Below are positions 1-12,215 of a DNA stretch of 64,000 bases, piece by piece. Positions within the stretch are counted from its first letter, which is position 1. Each line of letters starts with the position of its first letter. A program made the translations under genes and the position numbers. The notes under the pieces are model-generated. The model was not told the DNA's origin, searched no databases, and saw only the letters and a list, made by a program, of their open reading frames with translations. The stretch is from contig CP136063.1 in the NCBI GenBank assembly GCA_032622095.1, positions 35,378,106-35,442,105 of the forward strand. Direction: 5' to 3'. This DNA is from Siphonodentalium dalli (taxonomy: Eukaryota; Mollusca; Scaphopoda; Gadilida; Siphonodentaliidae).

Positions 1-612
1 TAGTTTGAACATTTAGTGGCACAAGCTGTCGCTATATGGCCACATAATCATCATCTGTACCCGCCTTACTGAAAACCCGGACCAGTTGACCGTCGGTTGA
101 CCACCCACAGATATCCTGGGGGGATGGCAAATAAGAAATCGACAAATTTTGAAGGAAATTTCGTATAGTTTGAACATTTAGTGGCACAAGCTGTCGCTAT
201 ATGGCCACATAATCATCATTTGTACCCGCCTTACTGAAAACCCGGACCAGTTGACCGTCGGTTGACCACCTACATATATCATGGGGGGATGGCAAATAAG
301 AAATCGAAAAATTTTGAAGAAAATTTCGTATAGTTTGAACATTTGGTGGCACAAGCTGTCGCTATATGGCCACATAATCATCATTTGTACCCGCCTTACT
401 GAAAACCCGGACCAGTTGACCGTCGGTTGACCACCTACAGATATCATGGGGGGATGGCAAATAAGAAATCGACAAATTTTGAAGGAAATTTAGTATAGTT
501 TGAACATTTAGTGGCACAAGCTGTCGCTATATGGCCACATAATCACCATTTGTACCCGCCTTACTGAAAACCCGGACCAGTTGACCGTCGGTTGACCACC
601 CACAGATATCCT

Positions 613-622
613 GGGGGGGGGG
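613..622 (+). repeat. 10-G homopolymer in a class B monomer
   Basis: The usual six-G run at monomer positions 118-123 is expanded to ten G here. Other copies carry five, six or seven G, or an interrupted form (gggagg, ggggtgg), so this run is the most length-variable site of the monomer. Confidence 0.9.
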
Positions 623-1158
623 ATGGCAAATAAGAAATCGACAAATTTTGAAGGAAATTTCGTATAGTTTGAACATTTAGTGGCACAAGCTGTCGCTATA
701 TGGCCACATAATCATCATTTGTACCCGCCTTACTGAAAACCCGGACCAGTTGACCGTCGGTTGACCACCCACAGATATCCTGGGGGGATGGCAAATAAGG
801 AATCGACAAATTTTGAAGGAAATTTCGTATAGTTTGAACATTTAGTGGCACAAGCTGTCGCTATATGGCACATAATCATCATTTGTACCCGCCTTACTGA
901 AAACCCGGACCAGTAGACCGTCGGTTGACCACCTACAGATATCATGGGGGGATGGCAAATAAGAAATCGACAAATTTTGAAGAAAATTTCGTATAGTTTG
1001 AACATTTAGTGGCACAAGCTGTCGCTATATAGCCACATAATCATCATTTGTACCCGCCTTACTGAAAACCCGGACCAGTTGACCGTCGGTTGACCACCTA
1101 CAGATATCATGGGGGGATGGCAAATAAGAAATTGACAAATTTTGAAGGAAATTTCGTA

Positions 1159-1323
1159 TAGTTTGAACATTTAGTGGCACAAGCTGTCGCTATATGGCCA
1201 CATAATCATCATTTGTACCCGCCTTACTGAAAACCCGGACCAGTTGACCGTCGGTTGACCACCCACAGATATCCTGGGGGGATGGCAAATAAGGAATCGA
1301 CAAATTTTGAAGGAAATTTCGTA
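1159..1323 (+). repeat. Reference class B monomer (165 bp)
   Basis: Class B differs from class A by the linked pair C106 (cacccacag) and C116 (atatcctgg), and this frequent subtype also has aaggaatc instead of aagaaatc at 133-140. Classes A and B are interspersed through the window in HOR-specific order. Mixed monomers (T106 with C116) are rare, for example near 1590-1606 and 9685-9700. The tight linkage of sites 10 bp apart, held across hundreds of copies, shows that the classes are real lineages and not sequencing noise. Confidence 0.93.
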
Positions 1324-1408
1324 TAGTTTGAACATTTAGTGGCACAAGCTGTCGCTATATGGCCACATAATCATCATTTGTACCCGCCTTACTGAAAACC
1401 CGGACCAG

Positions 1409-1425
1409 TTGACCGTCGGTTGACC
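1409..1425 (+). repeat. Paired TTGACC direct repeat, 11-bp spacing (shown in reference monomer)
   Basis: Two TTGACC hexamers lie 11 bp apart start to start, about one helical turn, at monomer positions 86-91 and 97-102. The bases between them form a small dyad, accg-t-cggt, at 1412-1420. The pair is kept in nearly every monomer; I saw only scattered exceptions (cagtagacc near 913 and 19390, cagtcgacc near 3553, gttgactg near 38513, ttgacag near 5876, gttaacc near 27149 and 57637). Same-face spacing suits a dimeric DNA-binding protein, but no binding protein can be named from sequence. TTGAC is also the core of the plant WRKY W-box; that match alone is weak evidence. Confidence 0.6.
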
Positions 1426-1466
1426 ACCTACAGATATCATGGGGGGATGGCAAATAAGAAATCGAC

Positions 1467-1484
1467 AAATTTTGAAGGAAATTT
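1467..1484 (+). other. Phased A/T tracts at the monomer end (shown in reference monomer)
   Basis: An AAATTTT tract and an AAATTT tract lie about 12 bp apart centre to centre at monomer positions 144-150 and 156-161, followed by another T-rich stretch at the next monomer start. A/T tracts repeated near helical periodicity are known to bend DNA. The frequent variant gaagaaaattt lengthens the second tract. A role in nucleosome positioning is inference. Confidence 0.45.
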
Positions 1485-3467
1485 CGTATAGTTTGAACAT
1501 TTAGTGGCACAAGCTGTCGCTATATGGCCACATAATCATCATTTGTACCCGCCTTACTGAAAACCCGGACCAGTTGACCGTCGGTTGACCAGCTACAGAT
1601 ATCCTGGGGGGATGGCAAATAAGAAATCAACAAATTTTGAAGAAAATTTCGTATAGTTTGAACATTTAGTGGCACAAGCTGTCGCTATATGGCCACATAC
1701 TCATCATTTGTACCCGCCTTACTGAAAACCCGGACCAGTTGACCGTCGGTTGACCACCTACAGATATCATGGGGGGATGGCAAATAAGAAATCGACAAAT
1801 TTTGAAGGAAATTTCGTATAGTTTAAACATTTAGTGGCACAAGCTGTCGCTCTATGGCCACATAATCACCATTTGTACCCGCCTTACTGAAAACCCGGAC
1901 CAGTTGACCGTCGGTTGACCACCCACAGATATCCTGGGGGGATGGCAAATAAGAAATCGACAAATTTTGAAGGAAATTTCGTATAGTTTGAACATTTAGT
2001 GGCACAAGCTGTCGCTATATGTCCACATACTCATCATTTGTACCCGCCTTACTGAAAACCCGGACAGTTGACCGTCGGTTGACCACCCACAGATATCCTG
2101 GGAGGATGGCAAATAAGAAATCGACAAATGTTGAAGGAAATTTCGTATAGTTTGAGCATTTAGTGGCACAAGCTGTCGCTATATGGCCACATAATCATCA
2201 TTTGTACCCGCCTTACTGAAAACCCGGACCAGTTGACCGTCGGTTGACCACCTACAGACATCATGGGGGGATGGCAAATAAGAAATCGACAAATTTTGAA
2301 GGAAATTTCGTATAGTTTGAACATTTAGTGGCACAATCTGTCGCTATATGGCCACATAATCACCATTTGTACCCGCCTTACTGAAAACCCGGACCAATTG
2401 ACCGTCGGTTGACCACCCACAGATATCCTGGGGGGATGGCAAATAAGAAATCGACAAATTTTGAAGGAAATTTCGTATAGTTTGAACATTTAGTGGCACA
2501 AGCTGTCGCTATATGGCCACATAATGATCATTTGTACCCGCCTTACTGCAAACCCGGACCAGTTGACCGTCGGTTGACCACCTACATATATCATGGGGGG
2601 ATGGCAAATAAGAAATCGACAAATTTTGAAGGAAATTTCGTATAGTTTGAACATTTAGTGGCACAAGCTGTCGCTATATGGCCACATAATCACCATTTGT
2701 ACCCGCCTTACTGAAAACCCGGACCAGTTGACCGTCGGTTGACCACCCACAGATATCCTGGGGGATGGCAAATAAGAAATCGACAAATTTTGAAGGAAAT
2801 TTCGTATAGTTTGAACATTTAGTGGCACAAGCTGTCGCTATATGGCCACATAATCATCATTTGTACCCGCCTTACTGAAAACCCGGACCAGTTGACCGTC
2901 GGTTGACCACCCACAGATATCCTGGGGGGGATGGCAAATAAGAAATCGACAAATTTTGAAGGAAATTTCGTATAGTTTGAACATTTAGTGGCACAAGCTG
3001 TCGCTATATGGCCACATAATCATCATTTGTACCCGCCTTACTGAAAACCCGGACCAGTTGACCGTCGGTTGACCACCTACAGATATCATGGGGGGATGGC
3101 AAATAAGAAATCGACAAATTTTGAAGGAAATTTCGTATAGTTTGAACATTTAGTGGCACAATCTGTCGCTATATGGCCACATAATCACCATTTGTACCCG
3201 CCTTACTGAAAACCCGGACCAGTTGACCGTCGGTTGACCACCCACAGATATCCTGGGGGGATGGCAAATAAGAAATCGACAAATTTTGAAGGAAATTTCG
3301 TATAGTTTGAACATTTAGTGGCACAAGCTGTCGCTATATGGCCACATAATGATCATTTGTACCCGCCTTACTGCAAACCCGGACCAGTTGACCGTCGGTT
3401 GACCACCTACAGATATCATGGGGGGATGGCAAATAAGAAATCGAAAAAATTTGAAGAAAATTTCGTA

Positions 3468-3643
3468 TAGTTTGAACATTTGGTGGCACAAGCTGTCGCT
3501 ATATGGCCACATAATCATCATTTGTACCCGCCTTACTGAAAACCCGGACCAGTCGACCGTCGGTTGACCACCCACAGATATCCTGGGGGGGGGGGGGGGG
3601 GATGGCAAATAAGAAATCGACAAATTTTGAAGGAAATTTCGTA
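3468..3643 (+). repeat. 176-bp monomer with a 17-G expansion
   Basis: This tttggtgg-type class B monomer is 11 bp longer than the consensus. The whole excess is a pure run of 17 G at 3585-3601 in place of six. It is the longest homopolymer in the window and the only monomer departing so far from 165 bp. It also carries a private cagtcgacc change in the first TTGACC. A run this long can fold into a G-quadruplex by itself and is prone to replication slippage and to long-read base-calling error, so its exact length is uncertain. Confidence 0.85.
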
Positions 3644-3972
3644 TAGTTTGAACATTTAGTGGCACAAGCTGTCGCTATATGGCCACATAATCATCATTTG
3701 TACCCGCCTTACTGAAAACCCGGACCAGTTGACCGTCGGTTGACCACCCACAGATATCCTGGGGGAATGGCAAATAAGGAATCGACAAATTTTGAAGGAA
3801 ATTTCGTATAGTTTGAACATTTAGTGGCACAAGCTGTCGCTATATGGCACATAATCATCATTTGTACCCGCCTTACTGAAAACCCGGACCAGTTGACCGT
3901 CGGTTGACCACCTACAGATATCATGGGGGGATGGCAAATAAGAAATCGATAAATTTTGAAGAAAATTTCGTA

Positions 3973-4632
3973 TAGTTTGAACATTTAGTGGCACAAGCTG
4001 TCGCTATATAGCCACATAATCATCATTTGTACCCGCCTTACTGAAAACCCGGACCAGTTGACCGTCGGTTGACCACCTACAGATATCATGGGGGGATGGC
4101 AAATAAGAAATCGAAAAATTTTGAAGAAAATTTCGTATAGTTTGAACATTTGGTGGCACAAGCTGTCGCTATATGGCCACATAATCATCATTTGTACCCG
4201 CCTTACTGAAAACCCGGACCAGTTGACCGTCGGTTGACCACCTACAGATATCATGGGGGGATGGCAAATAAGAAATCGACAAATTTTGAAGGAAATTTCG
4301 TATAGTTTGAACATTTAGTGGCACAAGCTGTCGCTATATGGCCACATAATCATCATTTGTACCCGCCTTACTGAAAACCCGGACCAGTTGACCGTCGGTT
4401 GACCACCTACAGATATCATGGGGGGATGGCAAATAAGAAATCGAAAAATTTTGAAGAAAATTTCGTATAGTTTGAACATTTGGTGGCACAAGCTGTCGCT
4501 ATATGGCCACATAATCATCATTTGTACCCGCCTTACTGAAAACCCGGACCAGTTGACCGTCGGTTGACCACCTACAGATATCATGGGGGGATGGCAAATA
4601 AGAAATCGACAAATTTTGAAGGAAATTTAGTA
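3973..4632 (+). repeat. Local dimer duplication
   Basis: A two-monomer module repeats twice. The first member has cgaaaaattttgaagaaaa at its end and the second starts with tttggtgg. Copies are 3973-4302 and 4303-4632. The first copy begins with a tatagcc monomer and the second with a tatggcc monomer. The second tttggtgg monomer ends in ttagta, the form seen in the following 19-mer, so the duplication sits at the 19-mer boundary. Confidence 0.7.
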
Positions 4633-7600
4633 TAGTTTGAACATTTAGTGGCACAAGCTGTCGCTATATGGCCACATAATCACCATTTGTACCCGCCTTA
4701 CTGAAAACCCGGACCAGTTGACCGTCGGTTGACCACCCACAGATATCCTGGGGGGGATGGCAAATAAGAAATCGACAAATTTTGAAGGAAATTTCGTATA
4801 GTTTGAACATTTAGTGGCACAAGCTGTCGCTATATGGCCACATAATCATCATTTGTACCCGCCTTACTGAAAACCCGGACCAGTTGACCGTCGGTTGACC
4901 ACCTACAGATATCATGGGGGGATGGCAAATAAGAAATCGACAAATTTTGAAGAAAATTTCGTATAGTTTGAACATTTAGTGGCACAAGCTGTCGCTATAT
5001 AGCCACATAATCATCATTTGTACCCGCCTTACTGAAAACCCGGACCAATTGACCGTCGGTTGACCACCTACAGATATCATGGGGGGATGGCAAATAAGAA
5101 ATCGACAAATTTTGAAGGAAATTTCGTATAGTTTGAACATTTAGTGGCACAAGCTGTCGCTATATGGCCACATAATCATCATTTGTACCCGCCTTACTGA
5201 AAACCCGGACCAGTTGACCGTCGGTTGACCACCCACAGATATCCTGGGGGGATGGCAAATAAGGAATCGACAAATTTTGAAGGAAATTTCGTATAGTTTG
5301 AACATTTAGTGGCACAAGCTGTCGCTATATGGCCACATAATCATCATTTGTACCCGCCTTACTGAAAACCCGGACCAGTTGACCGTCGGTTGACCACCTA
5401 CAGATATCATGGGGGGATGGCAAATAAGAAATCGACAAATTTTGAAGGAAATTTCGTATAGTTTGAACATTTAGTGGCACAAGCTGTCGCTATATGGCCA
5501 CATAATCATCATTTGTACCCGCCTTACTGAAAACCCGGACCAGTTGACCGTCGGTTGACCACCTACAGATATCATGGGGGGATGGCAAATAAGAAATCAA
5601 CAAATTTTGAAGAAAATTTCGTATAGTTTGAACATTTAGTGGCACAAGCTGTCGCTATATGGCCACATACTCATCATTTGTACCCGCCTTACTGAAAACC
5701 CGGACCAGTTGACCGTCGGTTGACCACCTACAGATATCATGAGGGGATGGCAAATAAGAAATCGACAAATTTTGAAGGAAATTTCGTATAGTTTGAACAT
5801 TTAGTGGCACAAGCTGTCGCTATATGGCCACATAATCACCATTTGTACCCGCCTTACTGAAAACCCGGACCAGTTGACAGTCGGTTGACCACCCACAGAT
5901 ATCCTGGGGGGATGGCAAATAAGAAATCGACAAATTTTGAAGGAAATTTCGTATAGTTTGAACATTTAGTGGCACAAGCTGTCGCTATATGGCCACATAC
6001 TCATCATTTGTACCCGCCTTACTGAAAACCCGGACAGTTGACCGTCGGTTGACCACCCACAGATATCCTGGGAGGATGGCAAATAAGAAATCGACAAATT
6101 TTGAAGGAAATTTCGTATAGTTTGAGCATTTAGTGGCACAAGCTGTCGCTATATGGCCACATAATCATCATTTGTACCCGCCTTACTGAAAACCCGGACC
6201 AGTTGACCGTCGGTTGACCACCTACAGATATCATGGGGGGATGGCAAATAAGAAATCGACAAATTTTGAAGGAAATTTCGTATAGTTTGAACATTTAGTG
6301 GCACAATCTGTCGCTATATGGCCACATAATCACCATTTGTACCCGCCTTACTGAAAACCCGGACCAGTTGACCGTCGGTTGACCACCCACAGATATCCTG
6401 GGGGGATGGCAAATAAGAAATCGACAAATTTTGAAGGAAATTTCGTATAGTTTGAACATTTAGTGGCACAAGCTGTCGCTATATGGCCACATAATGATCA
6501 TTTGTACCCGCCTTACTGCAAACCCGGACCAGTTGACCGTCGGTTGACCACCTACATATATCATGGGGGGATGGCAAATAAGAAATCGACAAATTTTGAA
6601 GGAAATTTCGTATAGTTTGAACATTTAGTGGCACAAGCTGTCGCTATATGGCCACATAATCACCATTTGTACCCGCCTTACTGAAAACCCGGACCAGTTG
6701 ACCGTCGGTTGACCACCCACAGATATCCTGGGGGATGGCAAATAAGAAATCGACAAATTTTGAAGGAAATTTCGTATAGTTTGAACATTTAGTGGCACAA
6801 GCTGTCGCTATATGGCCACATAATCATCATTTGTACCCGCCTTACTGAAAACCCGGACCAGTTGACCGTCGGTTGACCACCCACAGATATCCTGGGGGGA
6901 TGGCAAATAAGAAATCGACAAATTTTGAAGGAAATTTCGTATAGTTTGAACATTTAGTGGCACAAGCTGTCGCTATATGGCCACATAATCATCATTTGTA
7001 CCCGCCTTACTGAAAACCCGGACCAGTTGACCGTCGGTTGACCACCCACAGATATCCTGGGGGAATGGCAAATAAGGAATCGACAAATTTTGAAGGAAAT
7101 TTCGTATAGTTTGAACATTTAGTGGCACAAGCTGTCGCTATATGGCACATAATCATCATTTGTACCCGCCTTACTGAAAACCCGGACCAGTTGACCGTCG
7201 GTTGACCACCTACAGATATCATGGGGGGATGGCAAATAAGAAATCGACAAATTTTGAAGAAAATTTCGTATAGTTTGAACATTTAGTGGCACAAGCTGTC
7301 GCTATATAGCCACATAATCATCATTTGTACCCGCCTTACTGAAAACCCGGACCAGTTGACCGTCGGTTGACCACCTACAGATATCATGGGGGGATGGCAA
7401 ATAAGAAATCGACAAATTTTGAAGGAAATTTCGTATAGTTTGAACATTTAGTGGCACAAGCTGTCGCTATATGGCCACATAATCATCATTTGTACCCGCC
7501 TTACTGAAAACCCGGACCAGTTGACCGTCGGTTGACCACCTACAGATATCATGGGGGGATGGCAAATAAGAAATCGAAAAATTTTGAAGAAAATTTCGTA
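4468..7600 (+). repeat. 19-mer higher-order repeat unit (3,133 bp)
   Basis: The unit starts at a tttggtgg/ttagta monomer and ends before the next one. Order: tttggtgg; caccatt B with seven G; A gaagaaaa; tatagcc; B aaggaatc; A; A aaatcaac; catactc A; caccatt B; catactc ggacagttg gggagg; tttgagc (6118); caatctg; cataatgatc with tgcaaacc; caccatt with five G; B; B gggggaatgg; tggcacat; tatagcc; A with cgaaaaatttt. It looks like the long ancestral form from which the shorter units to the right could arise by loss of its second half. Confidence 0.8.
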
Positions 7601-10402
7601 TAGTTTGAACATTTGGTGGCACAAGCTGTCGCTATATGGCCACATAATCATCATTTGTACCCGCCTTACTGAAAACCCGGACCAGTTGACCGTCGGTTGA
7701 CCACCTACAGATATCATGGGGGGATGGCAAATAAGAAATCGACAAATTTTGAAGGAAATTTAGTATAGTTTGAACATTTAGTGGCACAAGCTGTCGCTAT
7801 ATGGCCACATAATCACCATTTGTACCCGCCTTACTGAAAACCCGGACCAGTTGACCGTCGGTTGACCACCCACAGATATCCTGGGGGGGATGGCAAATAA
7901 GAAATCGACAAATTTTGAAGGAAATTTCGTATAGTTTGAACATTTAGTGGCACAAGCTGTCGCTATATGGCCACATAATCATCATTTGTACCCGCCTTAC
8001 TGAAAACCCGGACCAGTTGACCGTCGGTTGACCACCCACAGATATCCTGGGGGGATGGCAAATAAGGAATCGACAAATTTTGAAGGAAATTTCGTATAGT
8101 TTGAACATTTAGTGGCACAAGCTGTCGCTATATGGCACATAATCATCATTTGTACCCGCCTTACTGAAAACCCGGACCAGTTGACCGTCGGTTGACCACC
8201 TACAGATATCATGGGGGGATGGCAAATAAGAAATCGACAAATTTTCAAGGAAATTTCGTATAGTTTGAACATTTAGTGGCACAAGCTGTCGCTATATGGC
8301 CACATAATCATCATTTGTACCCGCCTTACTGAAAACCCGGACCAGTTGACCGTCGGTTGACCACCCACAGATATCCTGGGGGGATGGCAAATAAGGAATC
8401 GACAAATTTTGAAGGAAATTTCGTATAGTTTGAACATTTAGTGGCACAAGCTGTCGCTATATGGCCACATAATCATCATTTGTACCCGCCTTACTGAAAA
8501 CCCGGACCAGTTGACCGTCGGTTGACCACCTACAGATATCATGGGGGGATGGCAAATAAGAAATCGACAAATTTTGAAGGAAATTTCGTATAGTTTGAAC
8601 ATTTAGTGGCACAAGCTGTCGCTATATGGCCACATAATCATCATTTGTACCCGCCTTACTGAAAACCCGGACCAGTTGACCGTCGGTTGACCACCTACAG
8701 ATATCATGGGGGATGGCAAATAAGAAATCAACAAATTTTGAAGAAAATTTCGTATAGTTTGAACATTTAGTGGCACAAGCTGTCGCTATATGGCCACATA
8801 CTCATCATTTGTACCAGCCTTACTGAAAACCCGGACCAGTTGACCGTCGGTTGACCACCTACAGATATCATGGGGGGATGGCAAATAAGAAATCGACAAT
8901 TTTTGAAGGAAATTTCATATAGTTTGAACATTTAGTGGCACAAGCTGTCGCTATATGGCCACATAATCACCATTTGTACCCGCCTTACAGAAAACCCGGA
9001 CCAGTTGACCGTCGGTTGACCACCCACAGATATCCTGGGGGGATGGCAAATAAGAAATCGACAAATTTTGAAGGAAATTTCGTATAGTTTGAACATTTAG
9101 TGGCACAAGCTGTCGCTATATGGCCACATACTCATCATTTGTACCCGCCTTACTGAAAACCCGGACAGTTGACCGTCGGTTGACCACCCACAGATATCCT
9201 GGGAGGATGGCAAATAAGAAATCGACAAATTTTGAAGGAAATTTCGTATAGTTTGAGCATTTAGTGGCACAAGCTGTCGCTATATGGCCACATAATCATC
9301 ATTTGTACCCGCCTTACTGAAAACCCGGACCAGTTGACCGTCGGTTGACCACCTACAGATATCATGGGGGGATGGCAAATAAGAAATCGACAAATTTTGA
9401 AGGACATTTCGTATAGTTTGAACATTTAGTGGCACAATCTGTCGCTATATGGCCACATAATCACCATTTGTACCCGCCTTACTGAAAACCCGGACCAGTT
9501 GACCGTCGGTTGACCACCCACAGATATCCTGGGGGGATGGCAAATAAGAAATCGACAAATTTTGAAAGAAATTTCGTATAGTTTGAACATTTAGTGGCAC
9601 AAGCTGTCGCTATATGGCCACATAATCATCATTTGTACCCGCCTTACTGAAAACCCGGACCAGTTGACCGTCGGTTGACCACCTACATATATCCTGGGGG
9701 GATGACAAATAAGAAATCGACAAATTTTGAAGGAAATTTCGTATAGTTTGAACATTTAGTGGCACAAGCTGTCGCTATATGGCCACATAATCATCATTTG
9801 TACCCGCCTTACTGAAAACCCGGACCAGTTGACCGTCGGTTGACCACCCACAGATATCCTGGGGGAATGGCAAATAAGAAATCGACAAATTTTGAAGGAA
9901 ATTTCGTATAGTTTGAACATTTAGTGGCACAAGCTGTCGCTATATGGCACATAATCATCATTTGTACCCGCCTTACTGAAAACCCGGACCAGTTGACCGT
10001 CGGTTGACCACCTACAGATATCATGGGGGGATGGCAAATAAGAAATCGACAAATTTTGAAGGAAATTTCGTATAGTTTGAACATTTAGTGGCACAAGCTG
10101 TCGCTATATAGCCACATAATCATCATTTGTACCCGCCTTACTGAAAACCCGGACCAGTTGACCGTCGGTTGACCACCTACAGATATCATGGGGGGATGGC
10201 AAATAAGAAATCAACAAATTTTGAAGGAAATTTCGTATAGTTTGAACATTTAGTGGCACAAGCTGTCGCTATATGGCCACATAATCATCATTTGTACCCG
10301 CCTTACTGAAAACCCGGACCAGTTGACCGTCGGTTGACCACCTACAGATATCATGGGGGGATGGCAAATAAGAAATCGAAAAATTTTGAAGAAAATTTCG
10401 TA
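7601..10402 (+). repeat. 17-mer higher-order repeat unit (2,802 bp)
   Basis: Starts at tttggtgg/ttagta and follows the 19-mer order up to tttgagc (9249) and caatctg, then skips the cataatgatc and five-G monomers. It introduces markers that continue into the next region: gtaccagcc with ttcata, ttacagaaaa, ggacattt and gaaagaaat. The first eleven monomers match the 11-mer units at 10403-17656, so this unit is the link between the two arrangements. Confidence 0.78.
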
Positions 10403-12215
10403 TAGTTTGAACATTTGGTGGCACAAGCTGTCGCTATATGGCCACATAATCATCATTTGTACCCGCCTTACTGAAAACCCGGACCAGTTGACCGTCGGTT
10501 GACCACCTACAGATATCATGGGGGGATGGCAAATAAGAAATCGACAAATTTTGAAGGAAATTTAGTATAGTTTGAACATTTAGTGGCACAAGCTGTCGCT
10601 ATATGGCCACATAATCACCATTTGTACCCGCCTTACTGAAAACCCGGACCAGTTGACCGTCGGTTGACCACCCACAGATATCCTGGGGGGGGTGGCAAAT
10701 AAGAAATCGACAAATTTTGAAGGAAATTTCGTATAGTTTGAACATTTAGTGGCACAAGCTGTCGCTATATGGCCACATAATCATCATTTGTACCCGCCTT
10801 ACTGAAAACCCGGACCAGTTGACCGTCGGTTGACCACCCACAGATATCCTGGGGGGATGGCAAATAAGGAATCGACAAATTTTGAAGGAAATTTCGTATA
10901 GTTTGAACATTTAGTGGCACAAGCTGTCGCTATATGGCACATAATCATCATTTGTACCCGCCTTACTGAAAACCCGGACCAGTTGACCGTCGGTTGACCA
11001 CCTACAGATATCATGGGGGGATGGCAAATAAGAAATCGACAAATTTTGAAGGAAATTTCGTATAGTTTGAACATTTAGTGGCACAAGCTGTCGCTATATG
11101 GCCACATAATCATCATTTGTACCCGCCTTACTGAAAACCCGGACCAGTTGACCGTCGGTTGACCACCCACAGATATCCTGGGGGGATGGCAAATAAGGAA
11201 TCGACAAATTTTGAAGGAAATTTCGTATAGTTTGAACATTTAGTGGCACAAGCTGTCGCTATATGGCCACATAATCATCATTTGTACCCGCCTTACTGAA
11301 AACCCGGACCAGTTGACCGTCGGTTGACCACCTACAGATATCATGGGGGGATGGCAAATAAGAAATCGACAAATTTTGAAGGAAATTTCGTATAGTTTGA
11401 ACATTTAGTGGCACAAGCTGTCGCTATATGGCCACATAATCATCATTTGTACCCGCCTTACTGAAAACCCGGACCAGTTGACCGTCGGTTGACCACCTAC
11501 AGATATCATGGGGGATGGCAAATAAGAAATCAACAAATTTTGAAGAAAATTTCGTATAGTTTGAACATTTAGTGGCACAAGCTGTCGCTATATGGCCACA
11601 TACTCATCATTTGTACCAGCCTTACTGAAAACCCGGACCAGTTGACCGTCGGTTGACCACCTACAGATATCATGGGGGGATGGCAAATAAGAAATCGACA
11701 AATTTTGAAGGAAATTTCATATAGTTTGAACATTTAGTGGCACAAGCTGTCGCTATATGGCCACATAATCACCATTTGTACCCGCCTTACAGAAAACCCG
11801 GACCAGTTGACCGTCGGTTGACCACCCACAGATATCCTGGGGGGATGGCAAATAAGAAATCGACAAATTTTGAAGGAAATTTCGTATAGTTTGAACATTT
11901 AGTGGCACAAGCTGTCGCTATATGGCCACATACTCATCATTTGTACCCGCCTTACTGAAAACCCGGACAGTTGACCGTCGGTTGACCACCCACAGATATC
12001 CTGGGAGGATGGCAAATAAGAAATCGACAAATTTTGAAGGAAATTTCGTATAGTTTGAGCATTTAGTGGCACAAGCTGTCGCTATATGGCCACATAATCA
12101 TCATTTGTACCCGCCTTACTGAAAACCCGGACCAGTTGACCGTCGGTTGACCACCTACAGATATCATGGGGGGATGGCAAATAAGAAATCGACAAATTTT
12201 GAAGAAAATTTCGTA
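10403..12215 (+). repeat. 11-mer HOR, unit 1 (1,813 bp)
   Basis: Order: 1 tttggtgg A ttagta; 2 caccatt B long G run (here eight G then tgg); 3 B aaggaatc; 4 tggcacat A, 164 bp; 5 B aaggaatc; 6 A; 7 A five G, aaatcaac, gaagaaaa; 8 catactc gtaccagcc A ttcata; 9 caccatt ttacag B; 10 catactc ggacagttg B gggagg; 11 tttgagc A. It is preceded by a cgaaaaatttt monomer, like unit 3 and unlike units 2 and 4. Confidence 0.88.

Larger units (their letters stand above)
1324..1488 (+). repeat. Reference class A monomer (165 bp)
   Basis: This copy matches the commonest class A form and serves as the coordinate standard for monomer positions 1-165. Class A carries T at position 106 (cacctacag) and A at 116 (atatcatgg). 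Landmarks: 'tagtttgaac' 1-10, 'gtcgctatatggcc' 29-42, 'gtacccgcc' 57-65, paired TTGACC at 86-91 and 97-102, EcoRV core GATATC at 110-115, a six-G run at 118-123, and A/T tracts at 144-150 and 156-161. On the minus strand the 'tttagtgg' at 12-19 reads as a TAA stop followed at once by ATG, which sets the bounds of all the spurious frames in the array. Confidence 0.95.
1..4467 (+). repeat. Irregular left mosaic (27 monomers)
   Basis: The markers appear in the order tttggtgg (331), caccatt, class B aaggaatc, tggcacat (1-bp deletion), tatagcc, class B, class A, aaatcaac, catactc, caccatt, ggacagttg/gggagg, tttgagc (2148), caatctg, cataatgatc/tgcaaacc, caccatt with five G. The caatctg and cataatgatc monomers then recur out of register, and tttggtgg monomers start at 331, 3468, 4138 and 4468. 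This is a scrambled version of the 19-mer that follows. Most monomers from 331 to about 2800 match 4468 to about 6770 in order, with one monomer gained or lost near the tggcacat copy. Confidence 0.8.

Noticed and set aside
1409-1414. WRKY W-box or nuclear-receptor half-site function for TTGACC
   Set aside because: The hexamer is too short to assign a factor, and it is present in hundreds of non-genic copies. Kept only as an unnamed conserved box.
1400-1425. CENP-B box (NTTCGNNNNANNCGGGN)
   Set aside because: On the reverse strand the only CGGG in the monomer (from acccgga) lacks the TTCG at the required spacing, and ttcgtatagtttgaac on the plus strand lacks the A and CGGG. No full match was found.
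1448-1459. RNA polymerase III A box (tggcaaataagg in aaggaatc monomers)
   Set aside because: It matches most of TRGCNNAGNNGG but misses the central G, and no B box follows at a usual distance; cggttgaccacc differs from GGTTCGANNCC at three core bases. No tRNA or SINE structure is present.
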